Assembly: GCA_027257055.1 (NCBI GenBank)
Contig: JAPVLO010000039.1
Coordinates: 6,726,501-6,790,500 of the forward strand
Source of the DNA: Cephalopachus bancanus
Taxonomy: Eukaryota > Chordata > Mammalia > Primates > Tarsiidae
Direction: 5' to 3'
DNA length: 64,000 nt
Numbering within the stretch: the first letter of the stretch is position 1; the number at the start of each line of letters is the position of its first letter. The translations under genes and the position numbers were made by a program. The notes under the pieces are model-generated. The model ran no database searches, was not told where the DNA came from, and was given only the letters and a program-made list of their open reading frames with translations. Shown piece by piece: positions 34,449 through 46,100 of this stretch.

Positions 34449-34592
34449 AGCCAGGCAGTTGCAGTGACTCATGCCTGTAATCCCATCACTTTGGGAAGCC
34501 AAGGCAGAAGGATTGCTTGCGGTCAGGAGCTCAAGACCAGCTTGGGCAACATAGCGAAGACTCCATCTCTATTTTTAAAAAGAAAAAAATCA
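34449..34592 (+). repeat. Free left Alu monomer
   Basis: AGCCAGGCAGTTGCAGTGAC to TCCATCTCTATTTTTAAAAAG; no right arm. Confidence 0.8.
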
Positions 34593-34834
34593 AAGTAAAA
34601 AAACAAAAACACCAAATACTCTGTGAGATATAAAATATGTGGACCAACTGGCAATCAGTTCAATCAACCAGACCTCATCTAAGCCTTGATCCCAGGCTGT
34701 GCACATGCGGCTATTTGTTCAGCCAGGCATCAGACTGTTGTGACTGACGTGTGAGAGTGACCCATCCTAGGTTTCACAGGTCAGCTGGAAGAGTGATATC
34801 CATGAATAGTAGAACCATAAGTTATTGTCATGCA

Positions 34835-34970
34835 GGAGACAATGTTGTGAAGTGGTTTGACAGAGTGAGTTTGCATCCAGGCTCTGGGCAAGTCACTAAG
34901 CCACAGACTCTTAGCTGTAAAATGGAGATGCCAAACACAGCCCTGCAGGTGCTGCAGAGATTTTAAGAGA
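34835..34970 (+). repeat. MIR SINE, forward
   Basis: GGCTCTGGGCAAGTCACTAAG then CTTAGCTGTAAAATGGAG. The first stretch reads 34880-34900. Confidence 0.65.
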
Positions 34971-35220
34971 CAATGTTTATAAAACAAGGGTTGCCTGGCC
35001 AGAGGAAGTGCTGGGGAAGGGTAAATTGTGTTATCAACAAAACATCTTTTTTTGAGTTGGGGTCTCTGTCGCCCAGTCTGGAGTGCAGTGACACAACATG
35101 GCTCACTGCAGCCTCGAACTCCTGGGCTCAGATGATCTTTCTGCCTCATCCTCCTGAGTAACTGGGACCATAGGCACACACCATCACACCCAGCTAATTT
35201 TTTTAAAAGATTTTTTGTAG

Positions 35221-35223
<3 letters not shown>

Positions 35224-35274
<51 letters not shown>
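35224..35274 (+). repeat. CT microsatellite
   Basis: (CT)n with one TTT interruption at 35258-35260, at the tail side of the inserted Alu. Confidence 0.95.
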
Positions 35275-35562
35275 TTTGAGTCAGAGTCTCATTTTGGCAC
35301 CTAAGCTGAAGGGCAATGGCACACTCACAGCCATCATGGCCTCAACTTGTTGGGCTCAGGTGATCCTTCCACCTCAGCCTTACAAGTAGCTGGAACTACA
35401 GGTGAGAGCCACCACGCTAGGCTAATTTTTTAAAAAATGTATTGTGGTGATAAGGTTTCGCCAAGTTGCTCAGACTGGTCTTGAATCCCTGGGCTCAGGC
35501 AATCTTCTCACTTCTGCCTCCCAAAGTGCTGGGGTTATAGGCATGAACCATTGTGCCTGGCC
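35272..35562 (-). repeat. Alu nested in an older Alu
   Basis: TTTTGAGTCAGAGTCTCATTT to ATTGTGCCTGGCC. Confidence 0.9.
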
Positions 35563-35681
35563 CAAGATGAGGTATCTTTATGTTGCCCAGGCTTAGTCTT
35601 GAGATCCTGGGCTCAAGCAATCCTTCCATTTCAGCCTCCCAAAGTGCCGGGACTACAGGTGTGAACCACGGTGGCTGGCCA

Positions 35682-36898
35682 TGCATTGTGATTACTGTAT
35701 TTAAAATAATATCCTTGTATCCTTTTTCTTAGCATTTAGGATATCTAGGGTACTTGGAGTGATACGTAATAATATTTCTGATTTATTGTCAAATGGTTCA
35801 GAAAAAAGAACTATGTGTATATTTCTGTGAAAAAGAGAGAAAGGGAGGGCGGGAAGGAGAGAAAAGCAGAAAATAGTGTAAAATGTAAACAGTTGGTGAA
35901 TCTAGGTAAAGAATATACACCTGTGTTCATTGTATATACTCTCCACTTTTCCATAGGTTGAACATTTTCAGAACAAAAGTTGGGGGTATAAATCAGGGTA
36001 TGCAAAAAGACAAAAGTAGGTAATTGAGGTGAAAATCAGTTCAGAGACGCCTCTGAATGCTGCAGACATGCCTCTGGGGCCCCATGCTGGGCTGTAAGCT
36101 GAAGGACACCTGTGTCTTCTCACCCCTGTATCTCCAGCCTCCTGGCATAGTGTCCAGAACACACGTTCCGTGAATTTGCATGGAAGAACACCCTGGCTCT
36201 CTGGGACTGAGGGCCCAGTCAGTTCTGGGAATAGATGAATCAGGATGGTGGTCCAGGCATTGCGTTTAGAGGCCTTTGTGTTGCTGAAAGGACCAGATCA
36301 TTGGAACCATATCAACAGGGGTGACACCAGGGCTTGACCCCAGGCAATGCCCTTCTGGCCTCACCTGCCTTTTAGGCAGGAAAGGGCAAAGCTCAACGGA
36401 CTATGTTTGCTGCCCACCCCTTTCTTCTGCCATTGGATCTGGAGGGCCCATGTAACCCCAAGAGTCTGGAGGAGAACATTTGCCCCTCAGCATGAACTCT
36501 CTGTTCCCACTCACCCTGTCCGCCAGCCCCGCATCTGGAAGAGAGAGTGGTTGGAGCATCTGGGATCCAATTCCAGACCCTCCTTTGCAGACTTGCCCAC
36601 CTCTCTTGCGGTTCAGCATGGAGCAGAGAGCTGGGATTCTGGTGGGGCCACATGTCTGGCAAGGCATTGAGCTCTCTCAGCTGGAAAAGCCTTTGAACTT
36701 GTGAGAAGAGAACACAAGCTGGTGCTGACACACTCTTACCCTTAGTCTCAGTTCCCAACAAAGCACAGAGCATTTCCTGTGCGTCTTCCGTTATTTCACA
36801 AGTTGCCTCTTCTTGCCCGCACTCGGCGCTCCTGGACAGAGGGCTTCTTCTCCTGCCAGAAGCCGGATAGCTGGACCTGGTCTCTCCTGCTCAGTGCC
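35682..36898. other. MEFV upstream flank and 5' untranslated region
   Basis: No repeat recognised. About the last 120 bases before the start codon resemble the human MEFV leader (CTCCTGCCAGAAGCC, CTCAGTGCC). There is no CpG island or clear TATA box, consistent with a tissue-restricted promoter; the transcription start is not determined. Confidence 0.55.
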
Positions 36899-37175
36899 AT
36901 GGCCAAGACCCCTAGTGACCATCTGCTGTTCACTCTGGAGGAGCTGGCACCCTATGACTTTGAGAAGTTCAAGTTCAAGCTGCAGAACACCACTGTGGAG
37001 AAGGAGCATTCCCGGATTCCCCGGGGTCAGCTCCAGGTAGCCAGGCCGGTGAAGGTGGCCAATATGCTGATCACCCACTATGGGGAGGAGTATGCTGTGC
37101 GGCTGACCCTACAGGTCCTGCGGGCCATCAACCAGCGCCTCTTGGCTGAGGAACTCCACAAGGCAACTGCCCAGG
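36899..37175 (+). CDS. MEFV: MEFV exon 1 (pyrin domain)
   Basis: 277 nt, donor CCCAGG|GTAAGC. It encodes the complete PYD from [11 protein letters not shown] to HKATAQ, a death-fold domain that binds the PYD of ASC. The charged face [11 protein letters not shown] and the helix [15 protein letters not shown] are intact. Confidence 0.96.
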
Positions 37176-40100
37176 GTAAGCAGGCCGCAGCGTTTCCTCA
37201 CCCGGTGCTGACTGCCGGCTGCTCTATGGGAGGAGAGATTGTGTGCTCAGACCAGTACACTCTGACTTGGGGGTCAGGAGTCTCAGGTCTATCAAGACTC
37301 AAGTGACTTTGTTCAGGCATGTCTCTTTCCTCATCCTGGCCATTAATGCTCCCTAAGGCTCCTAATGGCTTTTAAAAAAGAAAAAAGAAGAAAAGCAGGT
37401 CAGCTGGGCATGATGGCTCATGGCTATAATCCCAGCACTTTGGGAGGCTGAAGTGAGGGGATCCCTTAACCAGAAGATCAAGACCAGCCTAGGCAACATA
37501 GTGAGATCTCATCTCTACAGAAAAGTAAACAAATTATCTGGGTGTGGTGACATGCGCCTGTAGTCCCAGCTGTTTGAAAGGCTGAGGTGGAAGAATTACC
37601 TGATCCCAGCAGATGGAGGCTGTGGTGAGTCATGATCATGCCACTGCACTCCAGTCTGGGCAACAAAGTGAGACCCCCAACTAGAAAAACCGAAAAACAA
37701 ACAAAAAAAACCTTATGTTAGACAAGTGTCTATGAGATAGCAAAAAGGGCTCGCTAGCCAATCATATTAACAGAGATAGTATATAACCTTCTCATTGTTA
37801 TCCACCTAATTTCCCTTTTGAATTCCTCTAACACACTCTACAAGGGTATTTCTTTTTTTTTTTTTTTTTTTTTTGAGTTGGAGTCTCACTCTGTCACCCA
37901 GACTGGAATGCAGTGGCCGCTCCCGGCTACCGCAGCCTCGACCTGCTGGGCTCCGGCGATCCTTCCGCCTCAGTCTTCCAAGCTTCCAAGTAGCCGGAAT
38001 TACAGGCATGCGCTACCCCGCCCGGCTGATTTTTTGATTTATTGTAGAGATGTGGTCTCGCTGCCCAGGCGGGTCTCGAACCCGCGGGCTCAGGCAATCC
38101 ACTCACCTCAGCCTCCCAAAGGCAAGGGATTACAGGGTGAGCCACCGAGCCCGGCACAAGGGTATTTCAAAATGCTCAAGAGGGCTTCTTTTCCCTCTTT
38201 TTTTCTCACTTCTCTTTCTTTCTCTTCCTCTCTCCCTTCCTTTCTTCCTTCCTTCTTCTTCTGCTATCCTTTTGTTATAACTTTCTGATTTTATTACATT
38301 ATGATCAAATAATGCAGTCTATTTTATTTCTGCTTTTAAAGACTTTTTTGAGATTTCTGGAGGGCCTAATATATGGTCAGTCTAAAAAAATACTCTTTGG
38401 TGTTTGAATTTTTCTTCTATTTCTGGATTTTAAGATGATATCAGAAATGCATTTCTATGAGCTTGAACAGTTCAAATAACATAAAAATTCTCTGCATAAT
38501 GAAATAGTAATAGAACCTAATCCATAATCTGAATTTGGTAGAATTTGATGAGTTGAATTTTATTTATTTATTTACTTACTTATTTTTATTTATTTTTTGA
38601 AAGCAGGATTTATTGAGAGGACGGAAAAGCTCCCACAGTGGGAGGGGACCTGGGGGAGTTGCCTTGAATTTTAAAATTTCTTTTTTGTGTTCTAAAATCT
38701 GGTTATTAGCATCTTTATAGTTTCTCCCCAGTTATGGGAACTTTTTCTAGAAAGCCAATAGCAAACTGTTTTAAACAACTTTAAAATAATTTTAATAAAA
38801 GCTCTTGCAAACCAAAACTTAAGGTGTTAATTACGGGTTATCTTCATTTCCGTATTAGAAAGTAGTGGGGTTCAAGCAATCCTCCTGCCTTGGCCTCCCA
38901 AAGTGCTGGGTTTACAGGCTTAGCCCAATAAATTCGTATTTGAATGCATCAATGACCAAAGTTTAAAATATTGGAAACCGCCAGTGTTATAGCTCATACT
39001 GTACTTGGAGTCCTTCTTATAGAGACCTTAAAAGTGAGGCTTTTCTGTTATTTCTCTTCAATTAAACAGTATCCTGAAATTACCAGGTAAACTATTTTTT
39101 AAAAGTTAACTGTTTACACTTACTGATCTATTTGAGTTGGAATTTTTTTCAACACATGCAACCAAAGAAAAATACAGAAATAAACTCATTTCTGAGTTTT
39201 GTTTTTTTTTTGAGTTGGAGTCTCACTCCATTTCCCAGGCTGGAGTGCAGCGGCACGTACATGGCCACCACAACCTCGACCTATTGGGCTTAGGCGATCC
39301 TTTCGCCTCAGCTTTCCAAGTAGCTGGAACTACAGACACATGCCACCATGTCCAGCTAATTTTTTTGTGATTTGTTGTAGGGATGAGAGCTCACCAAGCT
39401 GCCCAGGCTGGTCTTGAACCCCTGGGCTCAGGCAGTCCCCTTGTCTCGGCCTCCCAAAGTGCTGGGATTATAGACTGAGCCACCATGCCCAGCTGACTGT
39501 AGATTTTTAAACAATCACAATGGATTCCACATAGAGAGAGAATGGATCATAGGGTCCAACAGTAGAGAAGATGCCGGGCAGCCAGTTAAGAGGCCATGGC
39601 AGCAATCCAGAAAGCCAACAGTGTGCAGACCCAGCTAGAGGCTGTGGAGGTGGAGAGAAATCCAATGCAAAGTATCTTTTGAAAGTAGAACTGACGTTAG
39701 ATTTGAGGGGGAGAGGAATTGATCTAGTGTTAAGGTCATGGGGCTTTCTAAAGTGAAAGCTGACATTCTCACTTCCAAAAAAATGAACACTTTTTTTTTT
39801 TTTGAGTGGAAGACTCACTCTGTCGCCCAGGCTGGAGTGCAATGGCACACTCACGGCCACACCAGTGTCGACCTGCTGGGCTCTGGTGATCCTTCCACCA
39901 CAGCCTTCCAAGTAGCCAGAACTACAGATGTGCACTACCATGCCTAGCTAATTTTTTGATTTATTGTAGAGATGAGATCTCACCAAGTTGCCCGGGCTGG
40001 TCTTGAACCCATGGGCTCAGACAATCCACTCGCCTCGGCCTCCCAAAGTGCTGGGATTACAGGCCACTTCTGAGGTTTTTTTTTTCTTTGAGTTAGAGTC

Positions 40101-43100
40101 TCACTCTGTCACCCAGACTGGAGTGCAGTGGCCGCTCCCGGTCACTGCAACCTCAACCTGTTGGGCTCTGATGATCCTTCCACCTCAGCCTTCCAAGTAG
40201 CTGGAACTACAGGTGCGCGCTACCATGCCCGGCTGATTTTTTGATTTATTGTGAAGATGAGGTCTCACCAAGTTGCCCAGGCAGGTCTCGAACCCACGGG
40301 TTCAGGCAATCCACTCACCTCAGTCTCCCATAGTGCGGGATTACAGGCTGAGCTACTGAGTCCGGCTGAGTGTTCTGACCTTTAATTTCTCTCATTTCTG
40401 AGGAGATTCTCTCCTCTCTCTTCCCCCACACCTCAGCCCTGAGAATTGGACAGTTTTATACCTTTGCATCTGGTTGTCTTTTCAGAATATCCAACACAAG
40501 AAAGTGACACAGACAGTTCGGCAGTGTCTTGCTCCTCTGGGGAGAATAAACTCAAGAGCATGAAGATTGCAGACTGCCCAGAAAGGAATGGGTTACAGCC
40601 TGGTGGCGATGGGACCAGCTTACTACCCAACCAGCCAGAGGCTGGGATAGGACCCCAGAAGAAGCCTCAGGGCAGACGGAGGGACCAGAAGGCCTCCAAG
40701 GGCCTGGATGAGCAGGGCAAGCCACAGACCCAGAGCCCAGTTCCAGTTTCCAGGAGAACCCTGTGCCCTGGCAAGTCACGGGGGGACAGCCAGGCCAGCA
40801 CCAGTCTCCGCAGAAATGCCAGCTCTGCAGGGAGACTTCAGGGGCTCTCCAGTGGGGCCCTGGGAAGGAGAGAATCCAAGAAATTTGAAGTCTGTTTACC
40901 TTCAGGAAAGAAGCGTCCCAAAAGTCTCGAACTTACTGTTTCTGTAGGAGAGGGAGAACCCCCAAATCCAGAAACTCTTCTGACCCAAGAGGAAATCAGA
41001 ACTGCAAATCTAGGCATAGCAGCCATCCTAGAGAGAGTGGCCACTCTGGATGTAGGGACTAATGCAGCTCTGGAGAAAGGCTCCAGGAATCCAGAACATC
41101 CCATGGTCCTGGAGAGGGAACCACTCAGAAACCTACTTTCAAATGCATTGTTGGTTGGAGAAAAGGAATCCACAGCACCTCAAGAGGAAAATAGAATTGA
41201 AGCTCCAGAGACCCCTGAGATCTTGGGAGGTATGGCAGACAGTGTGTCTCAGGAGTCTTCAAATCCACAAGTGCCTGCGCCTTCAGGTAAGAAAGGAGCT
41301 CAGAATCCAATAGACCTAACATCCTTAGGAATGATGGCCTGTAAAAGTACCCCCACCCCCAAGCTGGATGTGGTGGCTCTCACCTGTAATCCCAGCACTC
41401 TGGGAGGCAGAGGTGAGGGGAATGTTTGAGCCCAGGGGTCAAAAGACCAGCCTAGCCAACCTGGTGAGACCTGTCTCTATAATAAGCTAAAAAATTAGCT
41501 GGGTGTGATGGCGCATGCCTGTAGTTCTAGCTACTTGGAAGGCTGAGGTGGAAGGATCACCTAAGCCCGGCAGGTCAAGTCTGCAGTAGCTGTGAGCATA
41601 CCACTGCACTCCAGCCTGGGTGATAGAGCAAGACTTCGACTCAAAAAAAAGTATCCCCCCAAATTTTCTTTTGTCCTCGCTGTATTCCTATCACTGGGAT
41701 TCCTCAGTGGCTCCTGGAGTCTCTTTGTGAATATGATGCAGGCTGTGGATCCTTTATAAAAAAAAAAATGCATGTAGGCCGGGCTTTGTGGCTCAGTCTG
41801 TAATTCCAGCACTTTGGGAGGCCGAGGTGAGTGGATTGCCTGAGCCCGTGGGCTTGAGACCCGCCTGGGCAACTTGGCGAGACCTCCTCTCTACAATAAG
41901 TCAAAAACTAGCCGGGCATGGTAGCGCGCGCCTGTAGTTCCAGCTACTTGGAAGGCTGAGGTGGAAGGATCAGGATCAGGTCAAAGCTGCGGTGGTTGGG
42001 AGCATGCCACTGCACTCCAGTCTGGGCAACAGAGTGAGACTCCAACTCAAAAAAAAAAAATGCCTGTATGCACATGTTCACAAACGTTGCATCAAATTTC
42101 AGTTAGTTCTTGGACACTGTGGAGTCCTTCTTTAGAATCCAAGGACTTCGTGGACCCCAGGTTGAGAATGTGGATTAGATTGGGTAAAAATATCCACTTT
42201 TCACAATAACCCCATGGTGGTATGTCCTGGGGCTAAGATTCTTCCAATCACCTTCGGGGAAGACCTATTGTTCAAAATCCTAACTATTTCTCTTTTACTG
42301 ATGCAGTAGTCATTAGGGTTATGCTTGGTTGTGAATAACAGACACCCAAATACAGTGGCTTCAATAAGATAGAAGCTTGTTCCTCTTTCACATAAATGAT
42401 CACAGGGGGTCCCAGACAGATCCATGGGCCAGGACCACAGGCTCCATCAAGTTTGTTCTCAAGCTCATGCTCTTAGACACCCTCATTCGACGCAGCAGGA
42501 TGGAGGGGCAAAGGACAATATAATATCACTTAGAGAAGCTTTCTAAAAATTTCTAGAAACTTCTCATGACTCTCCATTTGCATCCCTTTGACCAGATTGT
42601 AGTCAACTGACTACGCCCACACCTACAGCCTGGACAACATAGTGAGATTCCCTCTCTACAAAAAAAAATAGCCAAATGTGGTGGCATACACCTGTAGTCC
42701 CAGCTACTCAGGAGTCTGAGGTGAGAGGATCAATTGAGCCAGGAGTTCAAGGCTGCAGTGAGCTGTGATCATGCTCCTGCACTCCGGCCTAGGTGACAGA
42801 GCAAGAACCTGTCTCTAAATAAATAAATTAATACATAAATAAATAAATAAAATGGCTACACCTAATTATAAGGGAGGTTGGGAAATGTAGATTTGCGGGG
42901 AGGTGGGAGGTGGGGACGCAGCCATATGGACAATTAATTCCTTCATAAGGGAAGGGAGACTAGTTCTTGGGGGCCAGTAGCATTCTCATTTACGTGTGTG
43001 CTTTGAATTCCTGGGACACGTGAGGGGAGGGCATGGGAGGAGACTAAAGGATTGAGTGTGTTTCTGTTTCCTCTTGTATCTCCTGTCATTTCTGCTTATG

Positions 43101-46100
43101 AAGTTGCTGCTAGCATCTTTGGGCAAGGCTATTCATAACCATTATGTCTTCGTAGTGAGTTCCACCTTTTAGCCTTATGATGTCCCCATTTTTGCTTTCC
43201 TTTAATGCTTCGTGCATTTGAATGTGAGCAGTGGTCCATGTGTACCTTCACTCAACATACACTTTCCAGTTGCTTATCATGTGCTGGGTATTCTGCTGGG
43301 GGCTGCGATCTGGCTAGGAGTGGGTGCACACAAACCACTGTCCTCTGGGAGCTCCCATTTGAGTTATGGGCAGCCTGGGTGGTTTTTTATTTTGTTTTGG
43401 GGTTTCTTTTGAGTTGGAGTCTCACTCTGTTGCCTAGGCTGGAGTGCAGTGGTATGCTCACGGCCACCCCAGTGTCAACCTGCTGGGCTGGGCTCCCACA
43501 ATTCTTCCACCTCAGTCTTCCAAGTAGCTGGAACTACAGGCATGTGCCACCACACCTGGTTAATTTTTTGATTTCTTGTAGAGATGAGGTCTTGCCAAGG
43601 TGCCCAGGCTGATCTCAAGCATGTGGGCTCAGGCAATCCCCTCACCTTGGCCTCCCAAAGTGTTGGGATTACAGGCTTGAGCCACTGTGCCTGGCCACCT
43701 GGATGGTTTTAATGGCAAAGCAAACATCTGTTGGAGTGTCTTGCTCTCCTTTAAATGACCTGCTGGATCTGTGTCTGTGCAGGAGGAAGATATAGGATTT
43801 ATAGCACAGGGCCATGGTCTTTCTGTAGGATAAATGCCCAAGAATTCCAAGTTTTAGGAATAATCTGAGGTCTAGCCCTTAGCGCTCCATCCCAGTACCC
43901 TGTTTGCTACCTCATTTGGTGGAAATCGAGGAGGACAAACTAGGAAGTGACCAGAGTCTAACCGGGAGCTCATGTCTGTCTGCCCAAGCTCTCTCTCTGC
44001 TGTGCTTGGCGTAACCTCTCCATACACGTCTTGAGTTTGCCACTCAGGAGATGTTTCTACTGCATGTTCGCAGGGAGGCCGCCAACGGTGAGTCCCCTTT
44101 GCCAGGCCCAGGAAGGAGACTCGGTTGGTGGTGCCTGCGTACTTGATTCCTGCAGTTGCCCTGTTGCTTCTGGAGACCCCCAGCCCGCAGGCAACCACTT
44201 GGGCAGCTGCCCCCAGTGCCAGGCCTCGCCTTCAAGGAAGAGCTCCGGAAGCCTAAGGCCCCAGTCCCTGCCGCAGTGTAAGCGCCACATGAAGCAGGCA
44301 CAGCTGCTCTTCTGTGAGGATCACAGGGAGCCCATCTGCCTTATCTGCAGTCTGAGTCAGGAGCACCGAGGCCACTGGGTGCGCCCCATTGAGGAGGCCG
44401 CCCTGGAATACAAGGTAGGTGGTCCCTGTCTTGAGGCCTTCTCTGCTGGGCACTCGGACACACTGGGCTTTGCTTCATTTTCCCAACAACTCTGGGGTGT
44501 TGGTGCATTAAGGACTCTCAGGCTGTAAATGGCACAAACACAGTACAACCCAGGACAGCAAAGAGAATTCTATGTTGCTCAGAGGTCTGGGGAATCTGGC
44601 TTCACATACGGCTGACCCAGTAGTTCATAGGAGGTCTTTGGGACTTGCTCTCTCTTACCATTTTTTGGTTCTGCTTCCCTTGGTGGTGGATTCATTCTTC
44701 CTTTTTCCTGAGAACCCCTCACTTTGCGTCCAGAAGCAGATTTTCCCCTCTAGAGTTGGCACCCACTAAAGATGGCAGGAGCCAAATTTAAGCTTCTCAA
44801 CAAGTGCTTTTTTCCCAGGAGCAAATTCAGAAGCAGCTGGATCATCTGAAGGAACTGAGAAAATCTGGGGAGGAGCAGATATCTCAGGGGGAGAAAACGA
44901 CAGCAAACTTTCTGGTAAGGCCAGAAGCTTCTTATGGCTCATCCTTGCCTGTTCACACCTGTGGAAGGAGGGAGGGGACCAGAAGCAAGCAGGCATCCCT
45001 GAGATGCTGTTTTGGTTCACAGGACAAAGGGATGGTCAGCTGCTCTTGGGGGGCAAGGGGTAACCGGCAGTCAAGAATGAGCTCATGCCTGTAGAGGGAG
45101 ACCACCTCAGCAGGGAAGAGTCACCTCCAAGGACTTCACACTTCTTCATACTCACCACAAAATGGTTTAGAGGAACTAATGCCAGTGGTTATTGCTATAA
45201 AACAGGATTGAGGGAAGGGGAGGAGAGATTTTTCAACTTTAAGTACTCTTTTGTATGTTTTTTTTTTCTTTTTTGAGTTGGAGTCTCACTCAGTCGCCCA
45301 GACTGGAGCGCAGTGGCCGCTCCCGGCCACCGCAGCCTCGCCTTATGGGCTCCGGCCATCCTTCCGCCTCAGCCTTCCAAGTAGCTGGAATTACAGGCAT
45401 GTGCTACCACGCCCAGCTGATTTTTTGATTTATTGTAGAGATGAGGTCTCACTGCCCAGGCAGGTCTCGAACCCGCGGGCTCAGGCAATCCACTCACCTC
45501 AGCCTCCCAAAGGCGCGGGATTGCAGGCTGAGCCACCGAGCCTGGCACTCTTTTGTATGTTTTAAAATTGTGTTATTCTTGTTATCTAGAGACAGGGCCT
45601 TGCTCTGTCGGCCAGGCCGAAGTACAGTGGCATAATTATAGCTCACTGTAGCCTTGAAATCCTGGGTTCAAAGTTCCTCCTGCCTCGGCCTCCTGAGTAG
45701 CTGGGACTATAGGTACATGCCACCATGCCCAGTTTTTTTTTATTTTTTGGTAGAGATGAGGTCTTGCTATGTTGCCCTGACTGGTCTTAAACTCCTGGCC
45801 TCAAGTGATCTTCCCACCTTGGCCTCCCAAAGCGCTAGAATTGCAGGCATGAACCACCACACCTAGCCTGTTTTTATAATTGCCTTGTCAATTTTATTTA
45901 TTTTATTTCATTTTGAGTTTGGAGTCTCACTCTCTTGCCCAGGCTGGAGTACAGTGGCACCCTCACAGCCACCGCAACCTTGACCTGCTGGGCTCAGGCG
46001 ATCCTTCCACCTCAGCCTTTCAAGTAGCTGGAACTATAGGCACACCCTACCATGCCCAGCTTATTTATTTATTTATTTATTTATTGTAGAAACAAGGTCT

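Larger units (their letters stand above)
35045..35681 (-). repeat. Old Alu split by a CT run and a younger Alu
   Basis: Right arm and centre at 35045-35219, left arm resumes at 35562-35681 (AAGATGAGGTATCTTTATG ... GTGGCTGGCC). The interruption is the CT microsatellite plus the Alu at 35272-35562. Confidence 0.85.

Noticed and set aside
37818..38288. 156-codon frame and similar frames of 60-140 codons with ELESHSVTQ or PRLECSG phrases throughout the window
   Set aside because: These phrases are translations of reverse Alu copies and do not indicate genes.
44031..44528. 165-codon frame around MEFV exon 3 read as one exon
   Set aside because: The conserved B-box part lies between good splice sites at 44074 and 44414; the flanking codons are intronic.
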